Positions 49,454 through 58,601 of a stretch of DNA of 64,000 nt are shown here, in pieces. The translations under genes were made by a program, and so were the position numbers. The notes under the pieces are model-generated. The model was not told the DNA's origin. It did no database searches and saw only the letters and a list, made by a program, of their open reading frames with translations. The stretch spans positions 62,227 through 126,226 of the forward strand of contig NZ_LMLE01000010.1 in assembly GCF_001422545.1 (NCBI RefSeq), written 5' to 3'. The DNA comes from Pedobacter sp. Leaf41. GTDB taxonomy: Bacteria; Bacteroidota; Bacteroidia; Sphingobacteriales; Sphingobacteriaceae. The number at the start of each line of letters is the position of its first letter. The stretch's first letter is position 1.

Positions 49454-50803
49454 ATGAATAAAATTTACACTACTATTTTCCTGATTGCTTTTGGCACTTA
49501 TACCCAGGCTCAGACAATTGTTAATCGAAATCAGGATATCGAATCGATGGTAAAATCTGTTAATAAGGATTCGCTTAAGCAGTATATTTCGACCATGGTT
49601 AATTTTGGCACAAGAAGTACTTTAAGTGATATAAAAAGTAAAACCAGGGGAATTGGCGCAGCGAGAAATTGGGTAGTTGCTAAGTTTAATCAATTTGCAA
49701 AGCAAAGCGATGGAAGATTAACAGCCTTTTTAGACACTACAACTTTTCAACCAGACGGAAAACGAATTGATAAAGCAACTTTGTTAGGCAATGCGGTAGC
49801 TATTTTAAAAGGAACTGATACAAATGATAAACGGGTTTATGTTGTTAGTGGTCATTTAGATAGTCGGGTAACTGACGTAATGAACCGAACCAGCGATGCG
49901 CCCGGTGCTAATGATGATGGTAGTGGGGTTGCCGGTGTGATTGAAGCGGCCCGTCTCATGAGTAAATATAAATTTTCTGCCACAATTATTTTTGTTGCGG
50001 TAAGTGGCGAAGAACAATCATTATTAGGATCTGGATTTATGGCAGCCAAAGCCAAAAAGGAAGGTTGGAATATTGATGCAATGCTAAACAATGATATGAT
50101 TGGCAGTAACAACAGCAGCGAAACGCAAATTATCGACAATACCCGACTGAGGGTTTTTAGCGAAGGCTTACCCAGTTACGAGTTGGATAAGAATGCAAAA
50201 GCCATTCGTCAGTTTGGGCTAGAAAATGATGGGAAAAGCCGGCAATTGGCTCGATATGTAAAAGAAGTTGGCGAAAGATACGTGGATCAACTCGAAGTGA
50301 AGCTTATTTATAGAAATGACCGTTTCTTGCGGGGTGGAGACCATACACCCTTTGTTGAAAATGGATTTCCGGCAGTGAGAATTACAGAAATGAACGAAAA
50401 TTTTGACCACCAGCATCAGGATTTAAGAACCGAAAACGGGATTCGTTATGGCGATTTACAAGAGTTTATGGATTTTGAATATCTCCGGAAAAATACTGCT
50501 GTAAACATTTCAGTTTTGGCTAGTCTGGCAAAAGCACCATCGAGTCCTGTAGAGGTAAAAATCGATGTAAAGAACCTGAGCAATTCATCATCTTTGTATT
50601 GGAAAGCGCCAACAAATGGCCAGGTAAAAGGTTACTATGTACTGATGCGTGAAACGAGCAGCCCAATTTGGGAAAAGAAATTTTTTACCACAGCAACCGA
50701 ATTAAAAATTCCTTATAGCAAAGACAACTATCTATTTGCGGTACAAAGTGTTGGTAAAGATGATAGTGAGAGTTTGCCTGTGGTTCCAGGAATTGGCCGC
50801 TAA
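49454..50803 (+). CDS. M28 family metallopeptidase, secreted (second copy type)
   Basis: 449 residues with a signal peptide (MNKIYTTIFLIAFGTYTQAQ). The zinc and catalytic motifs are VVSGHLDSRVTD, APGANDDGSGVAGVIEAARL, VAVSGEEQSLLGSGF, LNNDMIG and NFDHQHQD. After the peptidase (to about residue 355) comes a ~90-residue beta-rich tail resembling FnIII. It is only distantly like the M28 protein at 18948: no PA domain and a different tail. It is expected in the periplasm or outside. Confidence 0.9.
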   Translation: MNKIYTTIFLIAFGTYTQAQTIVNRNQDIESMVKSVNKDSLKQYISTMVNFGTRSTLSDIKSKTRGIGAARNWVVAKFNQFAKQSDGRLTAFLDTTTFQPDGKRIDKATLLGNAVAILKGTDTNDKRVYVVSGHLDSRVTDVMNRTSDAPGANDDGSGVAGVIEAARLMSKYKFSATIIFVAVSGEEQSLLGSGFMAAKAKKEGWNIDAMLNNDMIGSNNSSETQIIDNTRLRVFSEGLPSYELDKNAKAIRQFGLENDGKSRQLARYVKEVGERYVDQLEVKLIYRNDRFLRGGDHTPFVENGFPAVRITEMNENFDHQHQDLRTENGIRYGDLQEFMDFEYLRKNTAVNISVLASLAKAPSSPVEVKIDVKNLSNSSSLYWKAPTNGQVKGYYVLMRETSSPIWEKKFFTTATELKIPYSKDNYLFAVQSVGKDDSESLPVVPGIGR

Positions 50804-50847
50804 TGAAACTTTTAAGATTTGTGGTTGTTTAATTTCCAAAAATTAGA

Positions 50848-51321
50848 ATGAAATTTAAACCTGTAGCTTTTTTAATAAATATTTTCATCACCTTGGGTAT
50901 TGGTGCTTTAGGAGGTTTGGCAACTTCTGAATCGGTTAAAACATGGTATCCTACATTAAACAAACCCTCATTTAATCCTCCAAACTGGTTGTTTGCTCCG
51001 GTTTGGACGAGCCTTTACATATTAATTGGCATTGCGGCTTATTTAGTTTGGATAAAACGAGATAAAATCGCTCATTTTCCAAGGGTTTTAGCGATTTATT
51101 TTATCCAATTAATCTTAAATTTATGCTGGTCGTTTATCTTTTTTTCCCTTCATGAAATAGGCTTCGCATTATTCGAAATCATCATCTTACTGATCGTAAT
51201 TGTGGCTAATGCAATTGCATTTTACAAGATCGATAAATGGGCGGGCTATTTATTCATACCTTATATTCTTTGGGTAAGTTTTGCATCATTTTTAACTTAT
51301 AGCATTTTCATGTTGAATTAA
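50848..51321 (+). CDS. TspO/MBR family membrane protein
   Basis: 157 residues with five TM helices. Signature residues are WYPTLNKPSFNPPNWLFAPV, TSLYILIGIAAYLVW, LNLCWSFIFFSLH and LWVSFASFLTYSIFMLN, all typical of the tryptophan-rich sensory protein (TspO). The family binds porphyrins and sterols, and its role varies by host. It lies 44 bases downstream of the M28 gene and 28 upstream of the patatin gene. Confidence 0.93.
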   Translation: MKFKPVAFLINIFITLGIGALGGLATSESVKTWYPTLNKPSFNPPNWLFAPVWTSLYILIGIAAYLVWIKRDKIAHFPRVLAIYFIQLILNLCWSFIFFSLHEIGFALFEIIILLIVIVANAIAFYKIDKWAGYLFIPYILWVSFASFLTYSIFMLN

Positions 51322-51349
51322 TTTTAAAAGAAAACACTATTTTAGAGGA

Positions 51350-53668
51350 GTGGTAGCTTTTAAAAGATTTTTGCTGATGCTCTTCATTTTGTGCTGTGCT
51401 AAGCTACATGCGCAAAAAGTAGGCCTTGTATTTAGTGGTGGTGGCGCCAAAGGACTTGCTCACATTGGCACACTTAAAGCATTAGAGGAAAACCAAATTC
51501 CGATAGATTATATTACCGGAACATCAATGGGCGGGATTGTCGGTGCAATGTACGCCGCAGGCTATTCACCTAAGCAAATTGAACAAATTGCGGTAAGCAA
51601 AGAATTTCAAAACTGGGTAAACGGAAGATACACGAGCGATTATACCTATTACTTTCAAAAAAACGCACCAAATGCATCGATGTTAACAGCCAAAGTGGCC
51701 ATTGATACTGGCTTTCACTTTAGTTTTCGCTCCAATATCATCAACGATATTCCACTCAATTTTGCTTTTTTAGAACTCTTTTCTCAAGCATCCGCAGTTT
51801 CGAAAGACAATTTTGATAACCTCTTTGTGCCTTATCGTTGTATGGTTGCCGATGTACTTTCGCAGAAAAGCATCACCGTAAGTAAAGGAAGTTTAGCCGA
51901 AGCAGTAAGGGCTACAATGACCGTTCCCATTGTTTACAGGCCAATTAAGTTGGATGGGAAATATGTTTTTGATGGAGGTTTGTACAATAACTTTCCAGCC
52001 GATGTAATGGAAAAAGAATTTAAACCCGATTATGTAATTGGCGCAAATGTTTCGTCAAAAACTTATAACGAATATCCAAAAAATATTGATGACAGATTGA
52101 TGAACCGCTTTTTGGTTTACATGTTTCTATCTAAATCCGATTCTACCATGATTGGCAAAAACGGCATCTATATTCAGCCAGATTTAGGCACCTATAGTGT
52201 AACCAATTTTGCACCGGTAGAGGATTTAATTAAAAAAGGATACGATGCCACCATGGCTGACATGCCTCGAATTAAAGCCCTGATCACGAAAAGAGTCGAC
52301 CCACAGGAGCTGGAACGGAAAAGGGCAGCATTTAATTCGCGTAAACCCGATTTAAATTTCAGCAGTATCATTGTTTCCGGGGTAAATAGTCAGCAAAAAA
52401 AATATGTGGAGCGGCTCTTTAAAAGTGATAAGGCCACCTTTAATCTAGAAGATATCAAACGGGGTTACTATAAACTAGTGGCCGATCAAACTTTCGAAAC
52501 CATTTACCCTAAAATATCATACCAGGCCCTTACTGACAATTATACTTTTGAAGTGGTTGCACAACCGAAAAAAAGCTTTAAACTCGATTTAGGTGGCAAC
52601 ATTTCGACCAGGCCAATAAGCAACGTTTTTTTGGGTGCAGAATATAATTACCTCAATAGAAAAGCTTATACTTTTGGTACCAGCTTTTATTCAGGTAGAT
52701 TTTACGAATCGGTTCAGGTTAATGGCCGGATCGATTATCCCACAAAACTGCCCATTTTTTTAGCGGCTGAGCTTACTTATAATCACTGGAATTTCTACAA
52801 TACGAGTAAAATTTTTATCGAAAATCCCCGTCCCATTTATATAGAGCAATCGGATAGAAAGATAGATTTGATGATGGGTGTACCACTAAACTACAATACA
52901 AAGGTAGTTTTGCATGCTAATTTCATCAATAATAACGATCGCTACAGTCCCAATAATACTTTTTCTGTAGGTGATTTATTGGATCAAACCATTTTCAACG
53001 GTTTTAGAGGGTCGTTAAATCTGGAGAAAAATTCGTTAAATAGAAAACAGTATGCCACCAATGGTCAAAGTTTTTCTCTCAGTGTAAATTACACAACCGG
53101 TCGCGAAAATTATAATCCAGGTAACATATCACGTAATATCCCTGGTTTTTCAAAACCAATTGGCGTAAGCAGGTTACGGCAATGGGGAAGTATCAAACTC
53201 ACCCAGGAAAACTATTTTTTACACCTTAATAAATACACTTTAGGCTACATTGTAGAAGGTGTAATTTCAAATCAACCCCTGTTTAACAATTATTATTCTA
53301 CTCTTTTGGTTTCTCCGGCATTTTACCCGATACAAGATAGCCGATCGCTCTTTTTAGATAAGTTTAGAGCCACCACATACGCAGCTGGAGGAATAAAAAA
53401 CATTTATAACTTTAGAAAAAATTTGGATTTTAGATTGGAAGGATACTTATTTTTGCCACATAAAGAGTTCGAATTAAATAATTTTCAAGATGTAGATTAT
53501 GCAAGAGCCATAAGCAAAATACGCTATGCGGCTACAGCTGGCGTAGTTTATCATACGCCTGTGGGCCCTGTAAGCTTAAGCTACAATTTATATAATGATG
53601 CAATTAAAAGAAATGGTGTATTATTACATATCGGTTATCTAATTTACAATAAACGTTCTATCGAATGA
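51350..53668 (+). CDS. Patatin-like phospholipase with POTRA and outer-membrane barrel
   Basis: 772 residues. Signal peptide to HAQ (about 22), then a patatin domain: oxyanion loop FSGGGAKGLAHIG, nucleophile S59 in GTSMGG, catalytic Asp in FDGGLYNN (near 207). Residues about 340-410 look like a POTRA domain (FSSIIVSGVNSQQKKYVERL), and the rest is a BamA-type 16-strand barrel. This is the PlpD-like two-part secreted lipase layout. The start is GTG 51350 with GAGGA directly before it; an ATG 9 codons later would shorten the signal peptide. Confidence 0.88.
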   Translation: MVAFKRFLLMLFILCCAKLHAQKVGLVFSGGGAKGLAHIGTLKALEENQIPIDYITGTSMGGIVGAMYAAGYSPKQIEQIAVSKEFQNWVNGRYTSDYTYYFQKNAPNASMLTAKVAIDTGFHFSFRSNIINDIPLNFAFLELFSQASAVSKDNFDNLFVPYRCMVADVLSQKSITVSKGSLAEAVRATMTVPIVYRPIKLDGKYVFDGGLYNNFPADVMEKEFKPDYVIGANVSSKTYNEYPKNIDDRLMNRFLVYMFLSKSDSTMIGKNGIYIQPDLGTYSVTNFAPVEDLIKKGYDATMADMPRIKALITKRVDPQELERKRAAFNSRKPDLNFSSIIVSGVNSQQKKYVERLFKSDKATFNLEDIKRGYYKLVADQTFETIYPKISYQALTDNYTFEVVAQPKKSFKLDLGGNISTRPISNVFLGAEYNYLNRKAYTFGTSFYSGRFYESVQVNGRIDYPTKLPIFLAAELTYNHWNFYNTSKIFIENPRPIYIEQSDRKIDLMMGVPLNYNTKVVLHANFINNNDRYSPNNTFSVGDLLDQTIFNGFRGSLNLEKNSLNRKQYATNGQSFSLSVNYTTGRENYNPGNISRNIPGFSKPIGVSRLRQWGSIKLTQENYFLHLNKYTLGYIVEGVISNQPLFNNYYSTLLVSPAFYPIQDSRSLFLDKFRATTYAAGGIKNIYNFRKNLDFRLEGYLFLPHKEFELNNFQDVDYARAISKIRYAATAGVVYHTPVGPVSLSYNLYNDAIKRNGVLLHIGYLIYNKRSIE

Positions 53669-54195
53669 AGCGAATCATTTTACTCTTATCCCTGTGTTTA
53701 ATCGGTTTTTTTAGCTCGGCACAAACTGCAGCCATCAACAATTTTTTGGTAAAAGAAAATCTGCTTAAAAATAATAAGCTGGCCATCATAGCTGCTGATT
53801 CATTAAATGTTCCAAATGAAAATATTAATGGCACCTATACCTTTAGCGTTAGCGGCTTTACCCAGGTATTAAAATTTAACGATGGAATTGCGGTGCTCCC
53901 CCTTCCTATCGATAAATCGACATTTGTATATATCAAACATCAAAACGATACGGGCACCCATAGCAAGCTGGTTTACGTGTATAAGAAAGATGCTGACCTC
54001 ACCCCGTATGCTATCAGCAGCTTATGGCTTTTTATTATTCCTATTGCACTGGTTATCATCGCATTTGCATTCAGAAAACTTATCATTTTTGTTGTAATAG
54101 CTTTTTTGATATTTGTTTATTTTAACCACAGTAGCGGTTTGAATATTGGCACATTTTTCGAAAGTATTTTTGATGGTTTGAAAAATTTATTCTGA
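53665..54195 (+). CDS. Hypothetical exported membrane protein
   Basis: 176 residues, overlapping the patatin gene by 4 bases, so translationally coupled. It has a signal peptide (SLCLIGFFSSAQ), a beta-rich domain (about 20-110) and two adjacent C-terminal TM helices (LWLFIIPIALVIIAFAF and LIIFVVIAFLIFVYF). I do not recognise a family. It may help or accompany the patatin/barrel protein. Confidence 0.7.
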   Translation: MKRIILLLSLCLIGFFSSAQTAAINNFLVKENLLKNNKLAIIAADSLNVPNENINGTYTFSVSGFTQVLKFNDGIAVLPLPIDKSTFVYIKHQNDTGTHSKLVYVYKKDADLTPYAISSLWLFIIPIALVIIAFAFRKLIIFVVIAFLIFVYFNHSSGLNIGTFFESIFDGLKNLF

Positions 54196-54316
54196 TTTGG
54201 AAAGCAAAAGCAATGACCTGTTTAACGCAAGTCCGGCTTTTTGCTAAATTCCCGATGCTATTTCAGTGCGGATTGTTCTGCAAAGCCATCGGGAGATATC
54301 GCTTCAATCCGGTTTA
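54194..54316 (-). repeat. Dispersed hairpin repeat, family C, copy 8
   Basis: On the minus strand it reads AACCGGATTGAAGCGATATC, TCCCGATGG...CATCGGGA hairpin, TTTAGCAAAAAGCCGGACTT and the tail TGCTTTCCAAATCA. It is full length, in the gap between two plus-strand genes. Confidence 0.72.
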
Positions 54317-54380
54317 TTAGATTAATACAATGCTACTATTAAAGTTCGCCCTTCCACCGTTTTAAAATTATCACACTAAA

Positions 54381-55295
54381 ATGCGTATTGCCGTAATAGA
54401 CTTAGGAACGAATACATTTCATTTGCTTATTGCAGAAGTTGTAAAGCAAAACTTCGATATACTTTACAAAACCAATGTACCTGTTAAACTCGGCGAAGGA
54501 AGGATTAACGAGAACATGATCATACCGACAGCTTTCAATCGTGGTCTAGCCTGCTTGGAAAACTTTGCAGAAACCATCAAAGAATTTAAGGTAGACCAGG
54601 TTAAGGCCACCGCAACTTCAGCTGTGCGAAGCGCCAAAAATGGAAAGGATTTCGTTGAAGCTGTTTTACAAACCTGCGGAATTTTGATTGAAGTGATTAG
54701 TGGCGATGATGAGGCAGAGCTGATTTATCAAGGTGTAAAGCTGAGCGGTGCGATCAAACAATCATCTTTGATTATGGATATTGGAGGCGGAAGTGTAGAG
54801 TTTATCCTTTGTGATACCGAAAAATTGATTTGGAAAAAGAGTTATAATATCGGTGCAGCCCGTTTAGCGCAACATTTTTTCAAATCCGATCCTATTAATG
54901 ATGAAGACAAAAACGCACTTTTATATCACATCCAAGCCGAATTAGCAGCGCTATTTGAGAAATGTGAACACTACAAACCCAAAATTTTAATTGGATCTGC
55001 AGGTGCATTTGAAACCTTTGCTGAACTAATCATCAAGAGAAAGAATTATCCTGTAGATATTGCGACAGCCAAAACCTACGCATTTAACTACGATGAATAC
55101 ATCGAAACCGCTATTGAACTTTTAAATCGCAATCACTCGGAACGAGCAGCCATGAAAGGTATGATTCCGCTTCGGGTAGATATGATTGTGATGGCCACCC
55201 TAATTACAAACTACGTACTGGGCAGAGCAAAAATTAATGAAATCATCCTCTCCACCTATGATTTGAAGATGGGTTCGCTCGCAGGCTTTTTATAA
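54381..55295 (+). CDS. Exopolyphosphatase / Ppx-GppA family
   Basis: 304 residues, two actin-like ASKHA halves. The phosphate loop is VIDLGTNTFHLLIAE (4-18) and the second is IMDIGGGSVEFIL (about 132-144); ATATSAVRSAKNGKDF and LIGSAGAFETFAEL are typical. The short form (about 300 residues, no C-terminal HD domain) is the Bacteroidota type. It removes phosphate from polyphosphate or pppGpp; which is preferred cannot be read from sequence. Confidence 0.9.
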   Translation: MRIAVIDLGTNTFHLLIAEVVKQNFDILYKTNVPVKLGEGRINENMIIPTAFNRGLACLENFAETIKEFKVDQVKATATSAVRSAKNGKDFVEAVLQTCGILIEVISGDDEAELIYQGVKLSGAIKQSSLIMDIGGGSVEFILCDTEKLIWKKSYNIGAARLAQHFFKSDPINDEDKNALLYHIQAELAALFEKCEHYKPKILIGSAGAFETFAELIIKRKNYPVDIATAKTYAFNYDEYIETAIELLNRNHSERAAMKGMIPLRVDMIVMATLITNYVLGRAKINEIILSTYDLKMGSLAGFL

Positions 55296-55297
55296 GA

Positions 55298-55978
55298 TTA
55301 ATTTCCCTTTCTCGGAACATACATTATTTCCCCTACAATCATTGGTTCCATTTTTAATAGCAAATCAACTTGCTTTTCTACAGCGTAATTTAAGGTCATG
55401 TTGGCAGAGAACCGGGCGCTTTGAACAGCAAGGATTTTGTTTTCCTTAGTGATTCCGCTGGTGAATTTTATCTCGTAATGACCATTCTTATCAGTAGAAG
55501 CATAATATCTGGTATTCAAAATAACCACTCTAATTCCTGTCAGTGGTTTTTTATTTGCATCTAAAATTCTGCCGCTAATCTTTTTTATGGTGATTGGTTT
55601 CTTCTCATCTGCATAGCTACGCAGTTTTTCGACGATCTGCGTTTCTGGCTTTTCCGTTAGTACCGAAGCATTAACGTTCTGCGTAAAAATGCTTACGCCT
55701 ATGGCTAAAACCCCAATATATTTCATCCAGTTTCTATTGGCAGGCGCCACTACCAGATGGTAATTAAGTTGGTTGAGTTGAGTCTCGGTTAACCTTCCGC
55801 AAACTTCTGATGAAGCATTCGCTAATGTTTTAATAATATCAGCGTTACTATATCCGGTAAAATCTACCACACATTTATTGCAAGCCTGGCAAAAATTAAA
55901 TCCATCCTTTTGATCCATCTCCTCCCAGTTTTGAGTGCAAGGTTCAGCAATGGTCACTAGTGCGTTTGAATTTTTCAT
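55298..55978 (-). CDS. CarboxypepD_reg-like protein with N-terminal cysteine module
   Basis: 226 residues. The N-terminal ~75 residues carry a conserved Bacteroidota module: EPCTQNWEEM, FCQACNKCVVDFTGYSNADI and EVCGRLTETQLNQL, with clustered cysteines. A TM helix (WMKYIGVLAIGVSIFTQNV) follows, then a CarboxypepD_reg domain (about 120-200: ISGRILDANKKPLTGIRVVI, TDKNGHYEIKF). The N-terminal part is cytoplasmic and looks metal-binding; the C-terminal part is periplasmic. The function is unknown. Confidence 0.82.
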   Translation of the reverse strand: MKNSNALVTIAEPCTQNWEEMDQKDGFNFCQACNKCVVDFTGYSNADIIKTLANASSEVCGRLTETQLNQLNYHLVVAPANRNWMKYIGVLAIGVSIFTQNVNASVLTEKPETQIVEKLRSYADEKKPITIKKISGRILDANKKPLTGIRVVILNTRYYASTDKNGHYEIKFTSGITKENKILAVQSARFSANMTLNYAVEKQVDLLLKMEPMIVGEIMYVPRKGN

Positions 55979-56148
55979 CTTTCGGTGTATTTGGTTACAT
56001 GATGAAAAATCGTTTAGGATTCCACAGATGGAAATAAAAAAATAAGGTTAATTCATCTGATTGGAATTTAATGATATGAATACTTTTGAAATTTGGTAAA
56101 AAGTTTAATGTTTGCAATTCTAATTCAGTTACTTCTTAAGCAAAATAG

Positions 56149-56460
56149 AAAAGCTACTACAAAGATTATATCGCGTCTGTTCATTACAACTCGGAAGATG
56201 AAGTGTTTTTTGGAAAAGTGATTGGGATAAATGATCTCATTACTTTCGAGGGTTCTTCTGTGAGCGAATTAAAAAATGGCTTTTTTGAGGCTGTTGATGA
56301 TTATTTGGAAACTTGCAAAGAACTAGGTAAATCGCCCGACAAAACCTACAAAGGAGTTTTCAATTTAAGGATTTCATCAAGTTTGCATAAACAAGTAGCA
56401 CTCTCTGCATCGCAATATAAAATGACTTTAAATGATTTTGTAAAAACAGCATTATCATAA
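56149..56460 (+). pseudogene. HicB family antitoxin with damaged start
   Basis: A HicB partial RNase-H-like domain (VFFGKVIGINDLITFEGSSV, AVDDYLETCKELGKSPDKTY) plus C-terminal ribbon-helix-helix-type part (FNLRISSSLHKQVALSASQY, NDFVKTALS). The first family residues KSYYKDYIASVHYNSEDE are encoded in frame from 56149, but the codon before them is TAG and no ATG is available; the only start is GTG 56203, which would omit about 18 residues. Removing one base from ATAG would restore ATG. No HicA toxin gene is next to it. It is either a decayed antitoxin or a truncated protein begun at GTG 56203. Confidence 0.7.
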
Positions 56461-56509
56461 GCTGTTAACCATAAAAGCGATGTTGTGGCTGAGTTAACAA
56501 AGTAATCGC

Positions 56510-57073
56510 TTAAATAAATTCAAGCAATTCTCGATACAATTTCTCTGTAGGTAAACCCATTACGTTGGTGTAAGATCCTTCAATGCGTTCTACCACTACA
56601 ATTCCCCACCAATCTTGAACGCCATAACTTCCTGCTTTATCAAATGGTTTGTAGTTGTCGATATAAAAGTCAATTTCCTCACGTGTAACAGCTTTACAAT
56701 AAACCTCGGTTCGATCATAGAAAGAAAACATTTTGTTGCCTTTAACAAGCGTTACTCCAGTATAAACCTCATGTTTATTTCCCGATAGCTTAGCAAGCAT
56801 TTCCTGTGCATGATTTTTATCTCTTGGTTTTCCCAATATTTCTCCATTCAGGGCGACAATTGTATCGGCAGTAATCACTACTTCATTGCCTGCTTCAAAG
56901 GCTTTTGCTTTTTGCTCCGAAATATAAACGGCTATTTCTGCGGGACTCAAATGTTCGGGGTAGCTTTCATCAACATCTCTAAGTTCGACTTTGAAGTTTA
57001 GGCCCATAAGTTTAAGCAGCTCTTGCCTGCGTGGAGATTTTGAAGCAAGTATAACGGGAATTTTATTCAACAT
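56510..57073 (-). CDS. maf: Maf-like nucleotide pyrophosphatase
   Basis: 187 residues. SKSPRRQELLKLMGL near the N-terminus, VDESYPEHLSPAEIAV, ADTIVALNGEILGKPRD and SGNKHEVYTGVTL are the hallmarks of Maf/YhdE proteins, which hydrolyse dTTP, UTP and modified pyrimidine nucleotides. KAGSYGVQDWWG is the later family motif. It is the last of the minus-strand group from ccmE through kdsC and is preceded by a terminator, so it is expressed separately. Confidence 0.94.
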   Translation of the reverse strand: MLNKIPVILASKSPRRQELLKLMGLNFKVELRDVDESYPEHLSPAEIAVYISEQKAKAFEAGNEVVITADTIVALNGEILGKPRDKNHAQEMLAKLSGNKHEVYTGVTLVKGNKMFSFYDRTEVYCKAVTREEIDFYIDNYKPFDKAGSYGVQDWWGIVVVERIEGSYTNVMGLPTEKLYRELLEFI

Positions 57074-57090
57074 AATTTTCGGAAAGCGCT

Positions 57091-57129
57091 AAAATAACAA
57101 AAGCGACAGAAATGCCGCTTTTGTTATTA
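57091..57129 (-). terminator. Terminator of the Spy-like gene
   Basis: AATAACAAAAGCG and CGCTTTTGTTATT form a 13-bp stem, with TT after it on the minus strand. It separates the Spy-like gene from maf. Confidence 0.7.
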
Positions 57130-57143
57130 TCATTTTTTAAAAC

Positions 57144-57533
57144 TTAGTTATTTCCACCGCGTTCCTGCATGCGTTTTTGCATTTCAGCACGTTGCTCCTC
57201 TTGCCATGTTTTGTAAAGCTTTTTTTGGTCTTCAGTTAAAACGGCGTTCACTTTAACATCTCCTTCCGCACGAAATTTTTGCATTTTCTCTCTCATCGCG
57301 TCTCTGTCTCCACCTTGAGCTTCCTCACGCATTTTTTTCATTGCATCAGCTTGCTCAGTAAACACAGTGGTCAGCTTTGTTTTTTGATCATCGCTTAGCT
57401 TCAACTTTTCATCAAGTTGTTTTACACGATCTTCTGGTTTCATCATCATACCACCGCGACCACCACCTTGCTGCGCATTTGCATAAGTTATTACCGAGAA
57501 TAACAATGCACAAATCATCATTAATTTTTTCAT
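57144..57533 (-). CDS. Spy/CpxP-like periplasmic protein
   Basis: 129 residues with a signal peptide (MKKLMMICALLFSVITYANA, cut after ANA). The mature protein is helical, rich in Met, Gln, Lys and Arg, with two LTxxQ-type motifs (LKLSDDQKTKLTTVF and VLTEDQKKLYKTW), as in Spy/CpxP chaperones. A GGGRGGMMM stretch follows the signal. It may bind unfolded proteins or metals. It has its own terminator. Confidence 0.75.
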   Translation of the reverse strand: MKKLMMICALLFSVITYANAQQGGGRGGMMMKPEDRVKQLDEKLKLSDDQKTKLTTVFTEQADAMKKMREEAQGGDRDAMREKMQKFRAEGDVKVNAVLTEDQKKLYKTWQEEQRAEMQKRMQERGGNN

Positions 57534-57678
57534 GTTTTTTGTTTTGAAATTTAGACTTGTTGGAGTAAATCTGAAATCAAAAGTTTAAAGGAAGAGTGTA
57601 ACTTCGCTGTTGCAAATCGAACTGGCTTTTCGATTGCTGATAGCGGATAGAAAGTAGCTTAAGTTTTAGGAAATACAA

Positions 57679-58206
57679 TTATTTGCTTGAATCAGCAGCA
57701 TTAGGATGTTCATCATACCACTTGCCTTGCACCTTCATCACTTTTTCGATAATATCGCGAACAGCGGTTTTGCCGCCGGGGTATGGGGAAATAAATGTCG
57801 ATACGGCTTTGATTTCCTCTACGGCATCAGCGGGACAAGTAGCTAAACCAACCAATTTCATCACATTTAAATCAGGAATATCATCACCCATGTAAAGCAC
57901 TTCTCCGGCCGTAATTTTCTTATCAGAAAGATATTGTTTAAAGATGGGAACCTTATCGCCAGACCCCAAAAACACATCAGTTATACCTAGGTTGAAAAAG
58001 CGTTTTACCATGGCAATGCCATCTCCACCTGAAATAATGCACAAGTTATAACCTTTTTTTACCGCCAGTTGCATGGCGTAACCATCTTTGATATTGAAAG
58101 TACGCAATGATTGGCCGTTATCAGTTACCTGAACAGAACCATCGGTAAGCACACCATCAACATCAAAAATGAAGGTTGTAATTTCTTTTAATTTTTGGAG
58201 AAACAT
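57679..58206 (-). CDS. kdsC: KdsC-like 3-deoxy-D-manno-octulosonate 8-phosphate phosphatase
   Basis: 175 residues, HAD type C0. FIFDVDGVLTDGSV (catalytic DxD at 14-16), FNIKDGYAMQLAVKKGYNLC, IISGGDG and YMGDDIPDLNVMKLVGLATC are typical of KdsC, which makes KDO for LPS. The C-terminal tail has GGKTAVRDIIEKVM. In Bacteroidota it often sits near a DUF2520 protein and maf, as here. Its leader has a heptad-type repeat (58212-58239). Confidence 0.92.
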   Translation of the reverse strand: MFLQKLKEITTFIFDVDGVLTDGSVQVTDNGQSLRTFNIKDGYAMQLAVKKGYNLCIISGGDGIAMVKRFFNLGITDVFLGSGDKVPIFKQYLSDKKITAGEVLYMGDDIPDLNVMKLVGLATCPADAVEEIKAVSTFISPYPGGKTAVRDIIEKVMKVQGKWYDEHPNAADSSK

Positions 58207-58211
58207 TTGGA

Positions 58212-58239
58212 GTTGAAGGTTAAAAGTGGAAAGTTAAAA
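58212..58239. repeat. Heptad repeat (GTTAAAA type) upstream of kdsC
   Basis: GTTGAAG, GTTAAAA, GTGGAAA, GTTAAAA in exact 7-base phase, 6 bases from the start codon. Confidence 0.6.
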
Positions 58240-58272
58240 GCCGGCTTATGAATGCAGACTCCAAACTTATTA

Positions 58273-58518
58273 CTAATCTTGATTATCTCTCCACTCGTAA
58301 ACCCAGGCAGATTGAATTTGCTCTAAATGGCCTTCGCTACTTTCTTCACGGGTGCCTTTGAAGTTAGGTAATTCCAAAACCCACTCTAACAAATCGGTAA
58401 AACGGATGCGGTAAATCTTGGTTTCGCCAAACTCATCTCCAAATTTTTCATATAAAGACATTGCAATATCTTCATAATCGTTCCAGTAAAAGGGTAAGGC
58501 AAATTTATCGTTGTTCAT
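58273..58518 (-). CDS. iscX: Fe-S assembly protein IscX
   Basis: 81 residues. FYWNDYEDIAMSLYEKFGD, RIRFTDLLEWVLELPNF and the acidic end align with E. coli IscX (66 residues). The acidic patch binds iron and IscS. It follows the 2Fe-2S ferredoxin gene on the same strand, as in isc-type clusters, though iscU, hscAB and iscS are not in this stretch (a cysteine desulfurase is at 25 kb). Confidence 0.88.
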   Translation of the reverse strand: MNNDKFALPFYWNDYEDIAMSLYEKFGDEFGETKIYRIRFTDLLEWVLELPNFKGTREESSEGHLEQIQSAWVYEWRDNQD

Positions 58519-58601
58519 GTTTTTATTTTTAGGTTGTAATGATGGGTAATTTTTGTTGGAAAGTTTAAGGGTTATAAAGCTATCAGTTAGAAGCTTAATC
58601 T

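Noticed and set aside
56110..56220. Short frame (36 codons) ahead of HicB as a possible HicA toxin
   Set aside because: It shows no HicA motif and is mostly the HicB coding region read in another frame.
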